64,000 nt of DNA from an uncultured bacterium. GTDB lineage: Bacteria; Verrucomicrobiota; Kiritimatiellia; RFP12; UBA1067. This document shows positions 8,114 through 17,791 of this stretch, in pieces (within the stretch, counting starts at the first letter, position 1; every line of letters starts with the position of its first letter). The notes under the pieces are model-generated. The model had not been told where the DNA came from. It saw nothing but the letters and a program-made list of their open reading frames with translations, and ran no database searches. Position numbers and translations under genes: made by a program. The stretch covers positions 1 through 64,000 of the forward strand of contig CADCCQ010000004.1 of the NCBI GenBank assembly GCA_902799955.1. Reading direction: 5' to 3'.

Positions 8114-9172
8114 ATGAGTATTAGCAGACTTATGACATTCGCGGCAGCCGCGGCTGCTTCTATGTCCGCCATGGAGGCGGATGCGGCGAAGCGTCCGTGC
8201 TCCGAGATCACGTTCAAGGAGATGCCGACGCTGATGAAGTACGGCGACACAACGCGGCGGGGAGAGGCGCATTCGTTCGCGAAGGACCCCACGGTCATCC
8301 GTCACAACGGACGCTACCTGATGTACTACAGCGTGTGGTCGTACGACAAAGAACATCTTCCCAAGGACTTTGGAAAGAGGCCAAACGGATGGTGGGGCGC
8401 GATTGCCGAGAGCAGGGACCTTGTCCATTGGAAGCGCGTGGGCGACATCAAGGCCGACGGTCTGGACGTGCCCGGGCAGCTGGAGATGTGGATAGCGCCG
8501 TGCGTGAAGAAAATCGACGGCAAGATACACATGTTCGCGCAATGCCGCGTACGGCAGCATGCAGGCAGGAACGAATGCCTTATCTGGCACGCCACCAGCG
8601 AGGACGGGCTCAATTTCAAGTTCACCGAGACGCGCCCGATGTTCACGCCACAGAACAAGTGGTCGTTAACACGCGCCATCGACGCGGAGGTGTATCGCGT
8701 GGGCGACAGGCTGATGCTCATGTACGCCACGCGCGAGACGCCCGGGGCGCAGATCCAGCGGCTCGGCATCGCCTGGGCGCCTTACGCGAGCGACTGGGCT
8801 GCGGACAAGTGGACGGAGATTTCAGTCGAGAAGCCGTTCTTCGAGCCGGAGCTTCCATGGGAGATGAAGTGCATTGAGGCGCCCACGGTGGTGGAGCACA
8901 AGGGGATCTGGTACATGTTCTACGCGGGCGCGTACAACCACGAGCGTCAGCAGATCGGCGTGGCGTGGTCCGCGGACGGCGTGAACTTCAAGCGTTACCG
9001 CGACGAGCCCGTGTTCCCGCACGGCAAGCCCGGTTCGTGGAACGCATGGGAGAGCGGACACCCCGGCCTCTTCGTCGACGACGACGGGCGAATTTACCTC
9101 TTCTACCAGGGCAAGGCCATGCATAATGGCGACTACAGCCTCTCCTGCGTGGAGGTGGTCTTCAAAGACTGA
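8114..9172 (+). CDS. Secreted five-bladed beta-propeller glycosidase (GH43/GH117-like)
   Basis: About 352 residues from ATG 8114, chosen over an upstream GTG because AAAGGAAA lies nine bases before it and a clean signal peptide follows (LMTFAAAAAASMSAMEADA). Propeller features of the GH43/62/32/117 superfamily: KDPTVIRHNGRYLMYYS with the catalytic-base Asp in the first blade, repeated W-Y-M-F-Y strands (GIWYMFYAGAYN), and DGRIYLFYQG at the end. CIEAPTVVEHKG offers a candidate acid Glu. The substrate is unknown; in this block an arabinosidase, galactosidase or xylosidase role on plant or algal glycan is plausible. It lies 85 bases after the GH-A gene and 17 bases before the CE15-like gene. Confidence 0.7.
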   Translation: MSISRLMTFAAAAAASMSAMEADAAKRPCSEITFKEMPTLMKYGDTTRRGEAHSFAKDPTVIRHNGRYLMYYSVWSYDKEHLPKDFGKRPNGWWGAIAESRDLVHWKRVGDIKADGLDVPGQLEMWIAPCVKKIDGKIHMFAQCRVRQHAGRNECLIWHATSEDGLNFKFTETRPMFTPQNKWSLTRAIDAEVYRVGDRLMLMYATRETPGAQIQRLGIAWAPYASDWAADKWTEISVEKPFFEPELPWEMKCIEAPTVVEHKGIWYMFYAGAYNHERQQIGVAWSADGVNFKRYRDEPVFPHGKPGSWNAWESGHPGLFVDDDGRIYLFYQGKAMHNGDYSLSCVEVVFKD

Positions 9173-9189
9173 TTCAAGGAGTGAGGTGG

Positions 9190-10524
9190 ATGAAGATGAA
9201 GAGGACCATCCTGATTGGGGCGTGCCTTGCCGGCGCATTCGCCGCGGCGAGCGCGCACGCGGCGCGTCCGGACTACTGGACGCCCAACTACAACAAGTCG
9301 AAGATCGCGCCCTACACGCTTGAGGATCCGCTCACGTTCGTGGACGGCACGAAGGTGGCGACGCCCGCGGACTGGGCGCGCCGGCGGCGCGAGATACTCG
9401 GCATCTTCGCGCGGGAGATGTTCGGTGAGGAGCCGCCCGCGCCGGAGGCGGTCGTGGTCGAGAAGGTGGAGGAGGGCGTGACGCTCGCCGGCTTCGGGAT
9501 CCGCCGCCAGTACCGCGTATGGTTCAAGGCGGACAAGAGCGGCCCCGCGATCGACTGGCTGGTGCTGCTGCCGCGCTGGGCGAAGAAGCCCGCGTTGCCC
9601 ATCATCTTCCTGAACTACGGCGGCAACTACGAGCTCATCCGCGACAAGCAGGTGGTCACGCCCGACATGTGGATCGCGCTGCGTCCCGCGCACAAGTGCG
9701 TGGAGGAGCTGCGCGGCAGGTACGAGGACATGAACAGCGTAGAGTTCGTGTTCCCGGCGCACATGATCCTCGCGCGCGGATACGCGCTCGTCACGGCGTG
9801 CTATGCGCAGGTCTCGCCCGACGTGAGCCCGAACGCCGACGGCTCGGTGCCAGGCGGTAAGCCTTCGCCGTGGTCGGGGGTCTTCGACCTCTGGCCGAAG
9901 CGCGACCCGGGCCGCGACGACAACACCACGTCCATCGGCGCGTGGGCGTGGGCGCTTTCGCGCGGACTCGACCTCGCCTGCAAGATTCCCGAGGTTGACG
10001 CGAAGAAGGCGATCGCCGCCGGATACTCCCGCCTCGGGAAGACGGCGCTTCTCGCCGCCGCGAGGGACGAGCGCTTCGCGGCGTGCGTGCCCAACCAGAC
10101 GGGCGGCGGGGGGTGTCCGCTCGCCAAGCGCGACTGGGGCGAGAACGTGGCCACGGAGATGCGGAGCTTCCGCCACTGGTACTGCCCCGCGTACAAGAAG
10201 TACGAGAAGGACCCCGCGAAGCTGCTCACCTTCGACCAGCATCTGCTGCTTGCGTCGATTGCGCCGCGCAAGCTCTTCGTGCAGGGGTACGACGTGCAGT
10301 GGTTCGACCCGGAGGGCGAGTACCTCTCGTGCAGGGCGGCTTCGCCGGCGTGGACGTTCCTCGGCAGGAAGGGGCTCCCCGACGTGCCGTACCCCGCCGA
10401 CTACTCCACCGACTGCATGGGCGAAGACCTCGCCTTCGTGCGCCGTACGGAGGGGCACGGGTATTCCGCGCACGACTGGACGTGGCTGATGGACTTCTGC
10501 GATTCGCTCAAGGACAGGGAATGA
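9190..10524 (+). CDS. CE15-like glucuronoyl esterase (alpha/beta hydrolase)
   Basis: About 444 residues, started at ATG 9190 because AAGGAGT lies eight bases upstream. A signal peptide is present (LIGACLAGAFAAASAHAA). The nucleophile motif AAGYSRLGKTAL matches the G-x-S-R-x-G-K signature of bacterial CE15 enzymes, and the catalytic His is likely in EGHGYSAHDW near the C-terminus. CE15 enzymes cleave ester links between glucuronic acid on xylan and lignin alcohols, although many bacterial members act on other uronate esters. The neighbouring GH105/PL22-like protein also acts on uronic acids, which supports a uronate-rich substrate. It overlaps nothing and is followed after 32 bases by the next gene. 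Confidence 0.78.
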   Translation: MKMKRTILIGACLAGAFAAASAHAARPDYWTPNYNKSKIAPYTLEDPLTFVDGTKVATPADWARRRREILGIFAREMFGEEPPAPEAVVVEKVEEGVTLAGFGIRRQYRVWFKADKSGPAIDWLVLLPRWAKKPALPIIFLNYGGNYELIRDKQVVTPDMWIALRPAHKCVEELRGRYEDMNSVEFVFPAHMILARGYALVTACYAQVSPDVSPNADGSVPGGKPSPWSGVFDLWPKRDPGRDDNTTSIGAWAWALSRGLDLACKIPEVDAKKAIAAGYSRLGKTALLAAARDERFAACVPNQTGGGGCPLAKRDWGENVATEMRSFRHWYCPAYKKYEKDPAKLLTFDQHLLLASIAPRKLFVQGYDVQWFDPEGEYLSCRAASPAWTFLGRKGLPDVPYPADYSTDCMGEDLAFVRRTEGHGYSAHDWTWLMDFCDSLKDRE

Positions 10525-10556
10525 GGCACTGAAGGAGACTGAAGGAGGGAAAGGGC

Positions 10557-13031
10557 ATGGTGATTGACAAGGCATGGAGATCCGCCGCGGCGTGCGCCGC
10601 GGCTTTTGTGGCGGCGCACGCGGCGGTATGCGCGGCGGCCGAGCCGGGGAAGGGGAAGCTTGCGCAGTGGTTTGAAGGGCTCCCGGAGGGGACGGACCCC
10701 GCGACGATTTCGCGGCGCGTGACGGACCAGTTCCTCACGACGCGCCCCGAGAACTACAAGCCGGCCGGGTATTACGGCAACAAGGGCTATGGCTGGAACC
10801 GCATCGTGCAGTATTCAGTGGTGTCGCTCTGGATGAACGCGATTGAATGCGCGCGGCTGACGGGCGACGAGTACCGCGTGGGCAGGTTGGTGCGACTTTT
10901 CGACGACTTCCTGCCGGGCGGCGAGAAACACAAGGTTTGTTCGAGGCCGCGCCACGTCGACGACGCGATTTTCGGCTCGCTGCCGCTGGAGATCTACATG
11001 GTAGGGGGACAACAAGCGGATGACAACAAGGGGAACAAGGTATATCTCGACATGGGGCTTATGTATGCCGATACGCAGTGGTGCGAACCGTGCGAGGCGA
11101 GTTTCAAGGAGCGCGAGAGCGCGCCGCCGGACGTCCAGCGCGAATACTACGCGAAGGGGCTTTCCGTGCAGACGCGCCTCTGGATAGACGACATGTACAT
11201 GATAACGGCGCTCCAGAGCCAGGCATATCGCGCGACGGGCGAGCGCAAGTACATCGAACGCGCGGCGGCGGAGATGATCTTCTACCTCGAGAGGCTTCAG
11301 CTCAAGGACGGCCCGGCGAAGGGGCTCTTCTACCATGCGCCGGACGTGAAGTACGTGTGGGGGCGCGGCGACGGCTGGATGGCGGCTGGGATGGCGCTTC
11401 TCCTCGACCTGCTTCCAGAGGACAGCCCGCACCGCGCGCGCATTATGGACGGCTACAAGCTGATGATGGAGACGCTCCTCAAGTACCAGCGCAAGGACGG
11501 GCTCTGGAGCCAGCTCATAGACATGCCCGACGACCCGCGCAACTGGGGCGAGTCATCCTGCACGGCGATGTTCGCGTACGCCTACCTCGTGGGCGTGCGG
11601 CGCGGCTGGCTCGACGGCGCGAAGTACGGCCCCGCGGCGCGGCGCGCGTACGACGCGCTCTGCGCGCGCATGGACAAGTGGGGCAATGTGGCTGGCACGT
11701 GCGAAGGCACGGGCAAGCGCAACAACCTCGAATACTACTTCAAGCGCCGCCAGGTGAACGGCGACCCCCATGCGCAGGCGCCTATGCTCTGGATCGCCTC
11801 GACGCTCCTCGCGGACGGCGCGGGCGCGGTGAAGGGCGTGAAGTCGCCCGCCACGTCCAAGCTCTTCGAGACGCGCGTCGATCCCGAGAGCGGCGTCGTC
11901 TCGTACGCGCTCGTCTACGGCGCGCCGGACGACAACCGCCAGTCGCTCTACTTCATCACGAAGTCGATGACCGAGGACGGACGCTTCCTGCTCTTCAACT
12001 ACACGAAAAAGCCGAAGCGCAGTCCGAAGATACTGATGGTGGCCGACCTTCTCAACGACACGGTGAAGCCAGTAGCCCGGACGGAGAAGATCAGCCGCGA
12101 GAACATCGAGAGCCGCACGCCGTTCGTTGGTGATCCCTTCATCGAGTGCAAGGAGAACTACGTCGTGTTCGGGAGCCCGAAGCTCGGCGGGTTCTTCCGC
12201 TGCGACCTCGCCGAGCCGTCGAAGGCCGTCAAGCTGTGCGGACTTCCGAAGGGGCTTGACGACGACGAGTACAAGGCCGAGCGCTACTACACGCACCTCA
12301 CGCTCACGAAGGACAGGAAGCGCGCGTTCCTCGACACGTCGCTCGTGAACGCCGCCGGGAAGCGCCGCTGGGTGCAGGGGATGCTCGACCTCGCGACGGG
12401 GGATTTCGACAAGTGGGGCGAGACGCCGTTCTGCTGCAACCACGGCCAGGTCAACCCGGCGGACGACACGCTTGCGATGTGCGCCTGGGAGGCGTGCTGG
12501 GAGAAGGACGGACGGGAATACCGGAAGAAGACCGGCTGGTATCCGCGCATGTGGCTGATGCGGAAAGGCTGGCGGGAGATGATCCCCGCGAAGGACCGCA
12601 ACTTCGCCTCGCACGAGATCTGGGACGACGATGGGAAGGGCTTCAGCTGGTGCGGACGGCCAGGAGACTATGTGTATCACCACGACCTCGCGACGGGCAA
12701 GCAGGAGCGATGGTGCGGAATCAGCGGCGCGCGGCACAACAACGTCTCGCCCGACAAGAAGTACGTTGTCTGCGACGATGCGCCGGAGAGGTGGTGGCGC
12801 GGCTGCAAGTGGCGCGTCGGGTTCTGGAATCGCGAGACCGGGAAGCACGTGTGGCTCTACTCCACGCGTCCGCCGCTCATGCCGCTGGACAAGCAGAGCA
12901 AGATGCACCCCGATCCGCATCCGCACTTCGTGATGAAAGCGAAGTACGTTGTCTGCACGGCCAACAACGCGGACGGCCACATGGACCTCTACGTAACCCC
13001 GGTGGTGCAGATGGTGGAGATGACGAAATAA
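10557..13031 (+). CDS. Fusion: GH105 unsaturated uronyl hydrolase plus PL22-like oligogalacturonate lyase propeller
   Basis: An 824-residue secreted protein (signal AACAAAFVAAHAAVCAAA), with GAAGGAGG before the ATG. Residues about 35-425 form a GH105 (alpha/alpha)6 barrel with RPRHVDDAIFGS, the catalytic-acid region LWIDDMYM and GRGDGWMAAGMA. GH105 removes 4,5-unsaturated uronic acids from the ends of lyase products. Residues about 435-824 are a beta-propeller resembling PL22 oligogalacturonate lyase, with His/Gln positions that could bind Mn (CNHGQVNP, ASHEIW, RHNNVSPD, HPHFVMK). If both halves are active, one protein would cut dimers or trimers and process the unsaturated product. Family length for either enzyme alone is about 370-400, so this is a full fusion rather than a truncation. 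Confidence 0.75.
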   Translation: MVIDKAWRSAAACAAAFVAAHAAVCAAAEPGKGKLAQWFEGLPEGTDPATISRRVTDQFLTTRPENYKPAGYYGNKGYGWNRIVQYSVVSLWMNAIECARLTGDEYRVGRLVRLFDDFLPGGEKHKVCSRPRHVDDAIFGSLPLEIYMVGGQQADDNKGNKVYLDMGLMYADTQWCEPCEASFKERESAPPDVQREYYAKGLSVQTRLWIDDMYMITALQSQAYRATGERKYIERAAAEMIFYLERLQLKDGPAKGLFYHAPDVKYVWGRGDGWMAAGMALLLDLLPEDSPHRARIMDGYKLMMETLLKYQRKDGLWSQLIDMPDDPRNWGESSCTAMFAYAYLVGVRRGWLDGAKYGPAARRAYDALCARMDKWGNVAGTCEGTGKRNNLEYYFKRRQVNGDPHAQAPMLWIASTLLADGAGAVKGVKSPATSKLFETRVDPESGVVSYALVYGAPDDNRQSLYFITKSMTEDGRFLLFNYTKKPKRSPKILMVADLLNDTVKPVARTEKISRENIESRTPFVGDPFIECKENYVVFGSPKLGGFFRCDLAEPSKAVKLCGLPKGLDDDEYKAERYYTHLTLTKDRKRAFLDTSLVNAAGKRRWVQGMLDLATGDFDKWGETPFCCNHGQVNPADDTLAMCAWEACWEKDGREYRKKTGWYPRMWLMRKGWREMIPAKDRNFASHEIWDDDGKGFSWCGRPGDYVYHHDLATGKQERWCGISGARHNNVSPDKKYVVCDDAPERWWRGCKWRVGFWNRETGKHVWLYSTRPPLMPLDKQSKMHPDPHPHFVMKAKYVVCTANNADGHMDLYVTPVVQMVEMTK

Positions 13032-13063
13032 GGGGGCGGCGCGGGAAAACTGATTGTTAACTA

Positions 13064-13092
13064 TTGCGCTATGCCTGTGAATATGGTATCAT
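13064..13092 (+). promoter_or_regulatory. Promoter of the epimerase/glycosyltransferase operon
   Basis: TTGC (13064-13067), 19 bases, TATCAT (13087-13092) preceded by TGG; 13 bases then separate the box from the ATG at 13106, leaving at most a very short leader. Confidence 0.6.
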
Positions 13093-13105
13093 ATAACAAC
13101 AAAAC

Positions 13106-14080
13106 ATGAAGATACTCGTCACAGGCCATGCCGGCTTCATCGGCTTCCATGCGGCGCGGGAGTTCCTGCGCCGAGGGTGGGATGTAGTCGGCGTCGACAA
13201 CTTCTGCGACTACTACGACGTGCGGCTGAAGCGCGAGCGCGCCGCACGTCTGGAGTCGGAGAGGCCGGCTGGCGCGTACCTTTCGCTTCGCGAGCTCGAC
13301 ATCTGCGACATCGAGGGGCTGAGGAAGGTGTTTGCCGAGGAGTCGCCGGATGTCGTCCTCAACCTCGCCGCCCAGCCTGGAGTGAGATACTCCATAACGC
13401 ATCCCTTCGTCTACCAGAAAGCCAACCTCGAGGGGTTCCTCAACATCCTTGAATGCTGCCGCCACGCGGCGAAAGTCCCGAAGCTAGTGTTCGCGTCGTC
13501 GTCGTCGGTCTACGGCGGCAACACGAAGATGCCGTTCGAGGAGTCGGACCAGGTCGACGCGCCGGTGAGCCTCTACGCCGCGACGAAGAAGGCGGACGAG
13601 CTGATGGCGCACACCTACACGCACCTCTATGGGATGCAGACGATAGGTCTGAGGCTGTTTACGGTGTACGGCCCGTGGTACCGCCCCGACATGGCGCTTT
13701 CGCTTTTCGCGGACGCGATGCTGCACGACAGGCCGATCAAGTTGTTCAACAACGGCGACATGCTGCGCGACTTCACGTACATCGACGACATAGTCGACGG
13801 GATCGTTCGCGTCGTCGAGGCGGGCAGCCTTCCCCGCTACGACATCTTCAACATCGGAAACCACAGGAGCGAGAAGCTCCTTGATGTCGTCAACGTCCTC
13901 GCCGACGCGCTGGGTGTCGAGCCGAAGATGGAGATGCTTCCCATGCAGGCGGGCGACGTGTACGCGACGTACGCCAGCGTAGACAAGCTCAACAAGGCGG
14001 TGGGCTACGAACCGAAGACGACGATCCGCGAGGGGATCCCCGTCTTCGCCAGGTGGTACCGGGAGTACTACGGAAACTGA
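13106..14080 (+). CDS. NAD-dependent sugar epimerase, UDP-glucuronate 4-epimerase-like
   Basis: A 324-residue extended short-chain dehydrogenase. It has the Rossmann motif GHAGFIGFHAAR at residues 7-18, the catalytic triad SSSSVYGGN and YAATKKADE (YxxxK, about residue 153), and the family phrase RLFTVYGPWYRPDMA that is characteristic of UDP-glucuronate 4-epimerases. DNFCDYYDVRLKRERAARL after the second strand is also typical. The reaction would convert UDP-glucuronate to UDP-galacturonate for polymer building. It heads a run of five glycosyltransferase-type genes, fitting a role in supplying an acidic sugar to the surface polysaccharide. Confidence 0.85.
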   Translation: MKILVTGHAGFIGFHAAREFLRRGWDVVGVDNFCDYYDVRLKRERAARLESERPAGAYLSLRELDICDIEGLRKVFAEESPDVVLNLAAQPGVRYSITHPFVYQKANLEGFLNILECCRHAAKVPKLVFASSSSVYGGNTKMPFEESDQVDAPVSLYAATKKADELMAHTYTHLYGMQTIGLRLFTVYGPWYRPDMALSLFADAMLHDRPIKLFNNGDMLRDFTYIDDIVDGIVRVVEAGSLPRYDIFNIGNHRSEKLLDVVNVLADALGVEPKMEMLPMQAGDVYATYASVDKLNKAVGYEPKTTIREGIPVFARWYREYYGN

Positions 14081-14131
14081 GGCAGACCGCGGCAGGCGGC
14101 ACATCCACTTGAAACACAGGAGAACCGGCAG

Positions 14132-15481
14132 ATGAAACAGGAAGAAATTCAGCGCGGCGCAGAGTGCGATGGAGTGAAACCCCCTGTTCGTGGCTGGAGG
14201 GCCTTCGCGTACGCGGCGGTTTCGGCAGTCGTCGTGCTGCTGCCGATAGCCAGGATACTGGCGAAGAAGGTGCACGACTGGTTCCTGGTGGATCTCGCGG
14301 CCTACTGCGCCGTCTCGCGCGCGCTTTTCGACGGGAACAACCCGTTCCCCGACCGCATGGAGTTCGTCAATTTCCTGCTGAAGGTGGATCCCAGCCGAAC
14401 GGACGTGCCGATAGTGTTCCCGGGGCAGATGCTGCTCTTCGCGTGGCCGAGCTACTTCTACGGGAATGCATTCCAGGCCATTTATGTGCTGGTGAACATC
14501 TTCCTAGTGCTGGTCGTCACCGCCCTGACCCTAAGGAAGGCATGCGGCTACAGCTGGCGCGACATCGCGCTTCCCGGGAAGCGGCAGCTGGTGTACGCAG
14601 TATGCTGCTTCTGCTTCCTTTCGTCGGCGTGCGCGATGCAGACCATGCGCCTCGGGCAGATCACCGTGATACTGGCGTTTCTCTTCTACGGGATCTTCTG
14701 GTTCCCGAAGAGCGCCGTCTGCCGCACGGTTTCCTTTGCGGTGATCGCGGTCACGAAGTACAGCCTTCTTCCTGTCGTCGCCCCGCTGCTGTTCTTCAAG
14801 CGGCACAAGCTGTTCTGCATCACCGCGTTTGCGCTGTTCGTCGTGCTCTCCATATCCCCGATGTTCTTCGGCAATTCGCTTGTCGAAGTCTACAGCGGGT
14901 ATGCGCAGGCGGTGAGGAACATCATCCAGCCGGGGACCGTAAACCACTACAGCGTCAACTGCAACTGCTGCCATCTTGCGTTCTTCAGATCGGACGTCCT
15001 GAACGCCGTGATGAAGGGGCTCGTGGTCTGCGCGATCGCATGGCTGCTGTTCAGGGAGCGGAAGACGACGGGGGTATCCGACACGCTGATGCTCCTTGCC
15101 TTCTCCCTGACGTTCCTGGTCTCGTACCACGGGCACCACGACTACACGCTTGTGTTCCCGCTTTTCTTCATCCGGCTTTTCGCATTCGCGAAGGAGAGGA
15201 AGTGGGCGCTCTTCTGCGGCACGGCGGTGTTCCCGGCGTATTTCCTCGTCCCGAGCAGGATCGTGGAGAAGGTGGGGTCAAAGATCGGGGCGATTCCCGG
15301 GCTTGACTCAATATTCTGGCTTGCGCCGTCCTGGGACCGCCAGATACCGCACATCTTCCCGATAAACGGCTTCCTCACGGTGGCACTTGCCTTCTGGAGC
15401 GCCTACCTGTACTTCCACGTGGAAAAACCGTATGTGTTCGACATCCCGTCGCGGCACGCCGACGGAGATCCAGACAGATGA
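14132..15481 (+). CDS. GT87/DUF2029-type polytopic membrane glycosyltransferase
   Basis: A 449-residue integral membrane protein with about ten helices. The first periplasmic loop carries VDLAAYCAVSRALFDGNNPF, the acidic D-x-x-x-Y signature of the GT-C fold DUF2029/GT87 group, and later TMRLGQITVILAF and TKYSLLPVVAPLLF match the family's GQ and KP-like motifs. Such enzymes use polyprenyl-phosphate sugars to glycosylate lipid-linked or surface glycans outside the cytoplasmic membrane. AGGAG lies upstream of the ATG. Its stop overlaps the next start (ATGA), showing co-translation with the GT2 gene. Confidence 0.72.
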   Translation: MKQEEIQRGAECDGVKPPVRGWRAFAYAAVSAVVVLLPIARILAKKVHDWFLVDLAAYCAVSRALFDGNNPFPDRMEFVNFLLKVDPSRTDVPIVFPGQMLLFAWPSYFYGNAFQAIYVLVNIFLVLVVTALTLRKACGYSWRDIALPGKRQLVYAVCCFCFLSSACAMQTMRLGQITVILAFLFYGIFWFPKSAVCRTVSFAVIAVTKYSLLPVVAPLLFFKRHKLFCITAFALFVVLSISPMFFGNSLVEVYSGYAQAVRNIIQPGTVNHYSVNCNCCHLAFFRSDVLNAVMKGLVVCAIAWLLFRERKTTGVSDTLMLLAFSLTFLVSYHGHHDYTLVFPLFFIRLFAFAKERKWALFCGTAVFPAYFLVPSRIVEKVGSKIGAIPGLDSIFWLAPSWDRQIPHIFPINGFLTVALAFWSAYLYFHVEKPYVFDIPSRHADGDPDR

Positions 15482-16593
15482 AGCCGTTCTTCTCCATAGT
15501 CGTCCCATGCTGCGACGTCGAGCAGTACGTCCGCGAAAGCCTTGATTCCGTGTTGAACCAGGGGTTCGCGGACTGGGAGTGCGTAATCGGGGTGGAGACG
15601 TCGAAGGACAGGACAGAGGAGGTCGTGCGCGAATACGCGGCGAGGGATGGGCGCTTCAAGGTGTTCACGGGGCCGCGCAGCGGATCGTGCTCGGCCTCGC
15701 GCAACACTGGCGTCGACGTGGCGACGGGCGAGTACGTCATCTTCCTTGACGGGGACGACACAATCGCCGAGGGGGCGCTCCAGCGGCTCCACGACAGGAT
15801 CGCGGGGCGGCCCGGCGCGGACATATACCAGTGCGCGATGCTGGCCATCAACGAGATGACGGGCGAGCGGGAGCTGCGCGACAATTTTGTGGAAGGCTCC
15901 CCCGAGGAGATGACGGGGGTGAGGGCGACGCTTGAGATCGACAGGCTGTGGGCGGGGAAGTTCTGCCCCATGCTCCAGCTGTCGGTGTTCCGCCGCGAGT
16001 TCCTCGTTGCGCACGGCCTGAAGTGCGTGTACGGGCTCCGGCGCCAGGACAGCGAATTCACCCCGCGCGCGCTGTACTTCGCAAAGAAGGTGGTCCCGCT
16101 GCACGAGCCTTTCTACGTCTACCGCATCCGCGAGAACTCGGTGTCGACGGAGGCGAAGGGGCGTGGGCACTTCCTAAGGGACTGGGCGGTCATCACGAAA
16201 TCGCTGCTCGCGTTTCACGCGAAGGTTTCGCATGAGGAGGGCTTCGACGCGCGCGTCGTTCCGTGCTGGATACGGCAGTGGCTGCCGCCGCTCTTCTTCT
16301 ACTGGTTCAACGCGCGCACGGTCAAGTCGGTCCCGCGGAGCTGGCGCGTCGAGACGCTGCAGGTGCTCTTCGCGGACGGCTTCGGCGACTTCGACGAGCT
16401 GCTTGCGCGCGCGAACTTCGCCAAGCGGACGGCCGGGAGGGTCGTGGCGATGTTCGTGAGGCATCCCTCCATGCGATGGCTGGCGGAGCTGTGCTTCAAG
16501 TTCTACTTCTTCCTGATTAGAATAAAGTCGGGCGAGGGCCCCTCGTTCTGCAAGGCAGTGCCCGACGGATCCAAGGCGAAAGGTGTTTCGTAG
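15478..16593 (+). CDS. GT2 family glycosyltransferase
   Basis: A 371-residue GT-A enzyme: FFSIVVPCCDVEQYVRESLDSVLNQ at the N-terminus, SASRNTGVDVATGEYVIFLDGDD containing the D-x-D metal site (about residue 97), and an acceptor half with LRRQDSEFTPRALYFAKKV. The last 40 residues form a basic amphipathic tail suited to membrane association. The donor and linkage are unknown. It overlaps the preceding gene by four bases and is closely related in design to the GT2 at 17788, so the two may be duplicates. Confidence 0.85.
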   Translation: MKPFFSIVVPCCDVEQYVRESLDSVLNQGFADWECVIGVETSKDRTEEVVREYAARDGRFKVFTGPRSGSCSASRNTGVDVATGEYVIFLDGDDTIAEGALQRLHDRIAGRPGADIYQCAMLAINEMTGERELRDNFVEGSPEEMTGVRATLEIDRLWAGKFCPMLQLSVFRREFLVAHGLKCVYGLRRQDSEFTPRALYFAKKVVPLHEPFYVYRIRENSVSTEAKGRGHFLRDWAVITKSLLAFHAKVSHEEGFDARVVPCWIRQWLPPLFFYWFNARTVKSVPRSWRVETLQVLFADGFGDFDELLARANFAKRTAGRVVAMFVRHPSMRWLAELCFKFYFFLIRIKSGEGPSFCKAVPDGSKAKGVS

Positions 16594-16597
16594 CAAG

Positions 16598-17791
16598 ATG
16601 GAAAGCCAAACTCCAAAGAAGGTTCTGATATACCACCGCAGCCTGGACGCGACGGCGTCCGGTGGCGAGTTCCTGCCGCTGACCCTGATATCGGAGCTGC
16701 AGCGGAGGCATTGCGAGGTGACTCTGGCATTGGACTGGCCGTCGGATGTGGCGGACTGCGCGAAGAGGTTCGGGGTGGAGATCGACGTGGACGCGATCCA
16801 CGTCATTTACATAAAGCCGAAGAACCGGTTCATTCGGGACATAGACGTGGCCCTGCCTTTCTACCGTTCGCGGCTCATGAAGCGCCGCGCCAGGCATTTC
16901 GACGTCTGCATTTCGACGTTCAACATCTTCGACTTCGGCAGGAGCGCGCATCACTTCATACTGACTCTCGGGATCAACGACAACGAGTTCAAGGACTACT
17001 ACACCCACCACCGTGCGCGGGGCCGGCTGATGCGGATGTACAGGAAGTGCCGCTCTTTGCTTGTGAACTACGTGGTAAGGCCGCTCCTTGGGGTCCGCTC
17101 GCCGAGGGCGATACTGAAGGACCCGCGGGAGCGCGTGTACCCGACGTCGCTCTACGTCAACAGGACGATGCGGGAGTTCTTCGGCCCGTTCAACGGCATA
17201 CCGTTCTATCCGCCGACGACATACCATCCCGGCCCGGTCGACGACGCGGCGCACGATCCGCTGAAGGTGGTGTACATCGGCCTACTGTCGCCGCACAAGC
17301 ACCTGAGCGACATCATAAGCATCGTCGAGCGCGCCAGGGGGATGTCCGGTGTGGACATCAAGCTGGACATAGCCGGCAGGGTGGAGAGGAACCGCTACTG
17401 CAGGCACATGAAGGCCGTCTGCGCGAAGAAGGGGTGGATCCGGTTCGTAGGCCCCAAGTACGGGAAGGAGAAGGAGGAGTTCCTCTGCTCCGGGGCATAC
17501 GCCGTCCATGCGACGCGGGTGGAGGCGTTCGGCATCGCGATAACCGAATACCTGAAGTCCGGGCTGGTGCCGCTGGTGCCGGACGAGGGGGGCGCCTGCG
17601 AGATCGTGGACTCGAAGGAACTGACGTACTCCACGATAGACGAGGCGGCCGGGATCCTCGTGCGACTCGTCACCGACAAGGCGTTCCGAGAGGGGCGGCA
17701 GAGGCACTGCCATGAAAGGGCCCTTGAATTCACCAGTGAAAAATACGCGGAGAGGCAGAGCGCCCTCCTGGACACAATCCTGAACAAATGA
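16598..17791 (+). CDS. GT4-like GT-B glycosyltransferase
   Basis: About 397 residues from ATG 16598; a GTG at 16583, overlapping the previous gene, is the alternative start. The C-terminal domain is clearly glycosyltransferase group 1: VVYIGLLSPHKHLSDIISIVE, IKLDIAGRVERN, IRFVGPKYGKEKEEFLCSGAYAVHATRVEAFGIAITEYLKSGLVPLVPDEGG, which is the E-x7-E donor-binding region. The N-terminal domain is more divergent and lacks the usual glycine-rich GGAE opening. The donor is unknown. It sits in the same ATGA-linked operon. Confidence 0.78.
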   Translation: MESQTPKKVLIYHRSLDATASGGEFLPLTLISELQRRHCEVTLALDWPSDVADCAKRFGVEIDVDAIHVIYIKPKNRFIRDIDVALPFYRSRLMKRRARHFDVCISTFNIFDFGRSAHHFILTLGINDNEFKDYYTHHRARGRLMRMYRKCRSLLVNYVVRPLLGVRSPRAILKDPRERVYPTSLYVNRTMREFFGPFNGIPFYPPTTYHPGPVDDAAHDPLKVVYIGLLSPHKHLSDIISIVERARGMSGVDIKLDIAGRVERNRYCRHMKAVCAKKGWIRFVGPKYGKEKEEFLCSGAYAVHATRVEAFGIAITEYLKSGLVPLVPDEGGACEIVDSKELTYSTIDEAAGILVRLVTDKAFREGRQRHCHERALEFTSEKYAERQSALLDTILNK

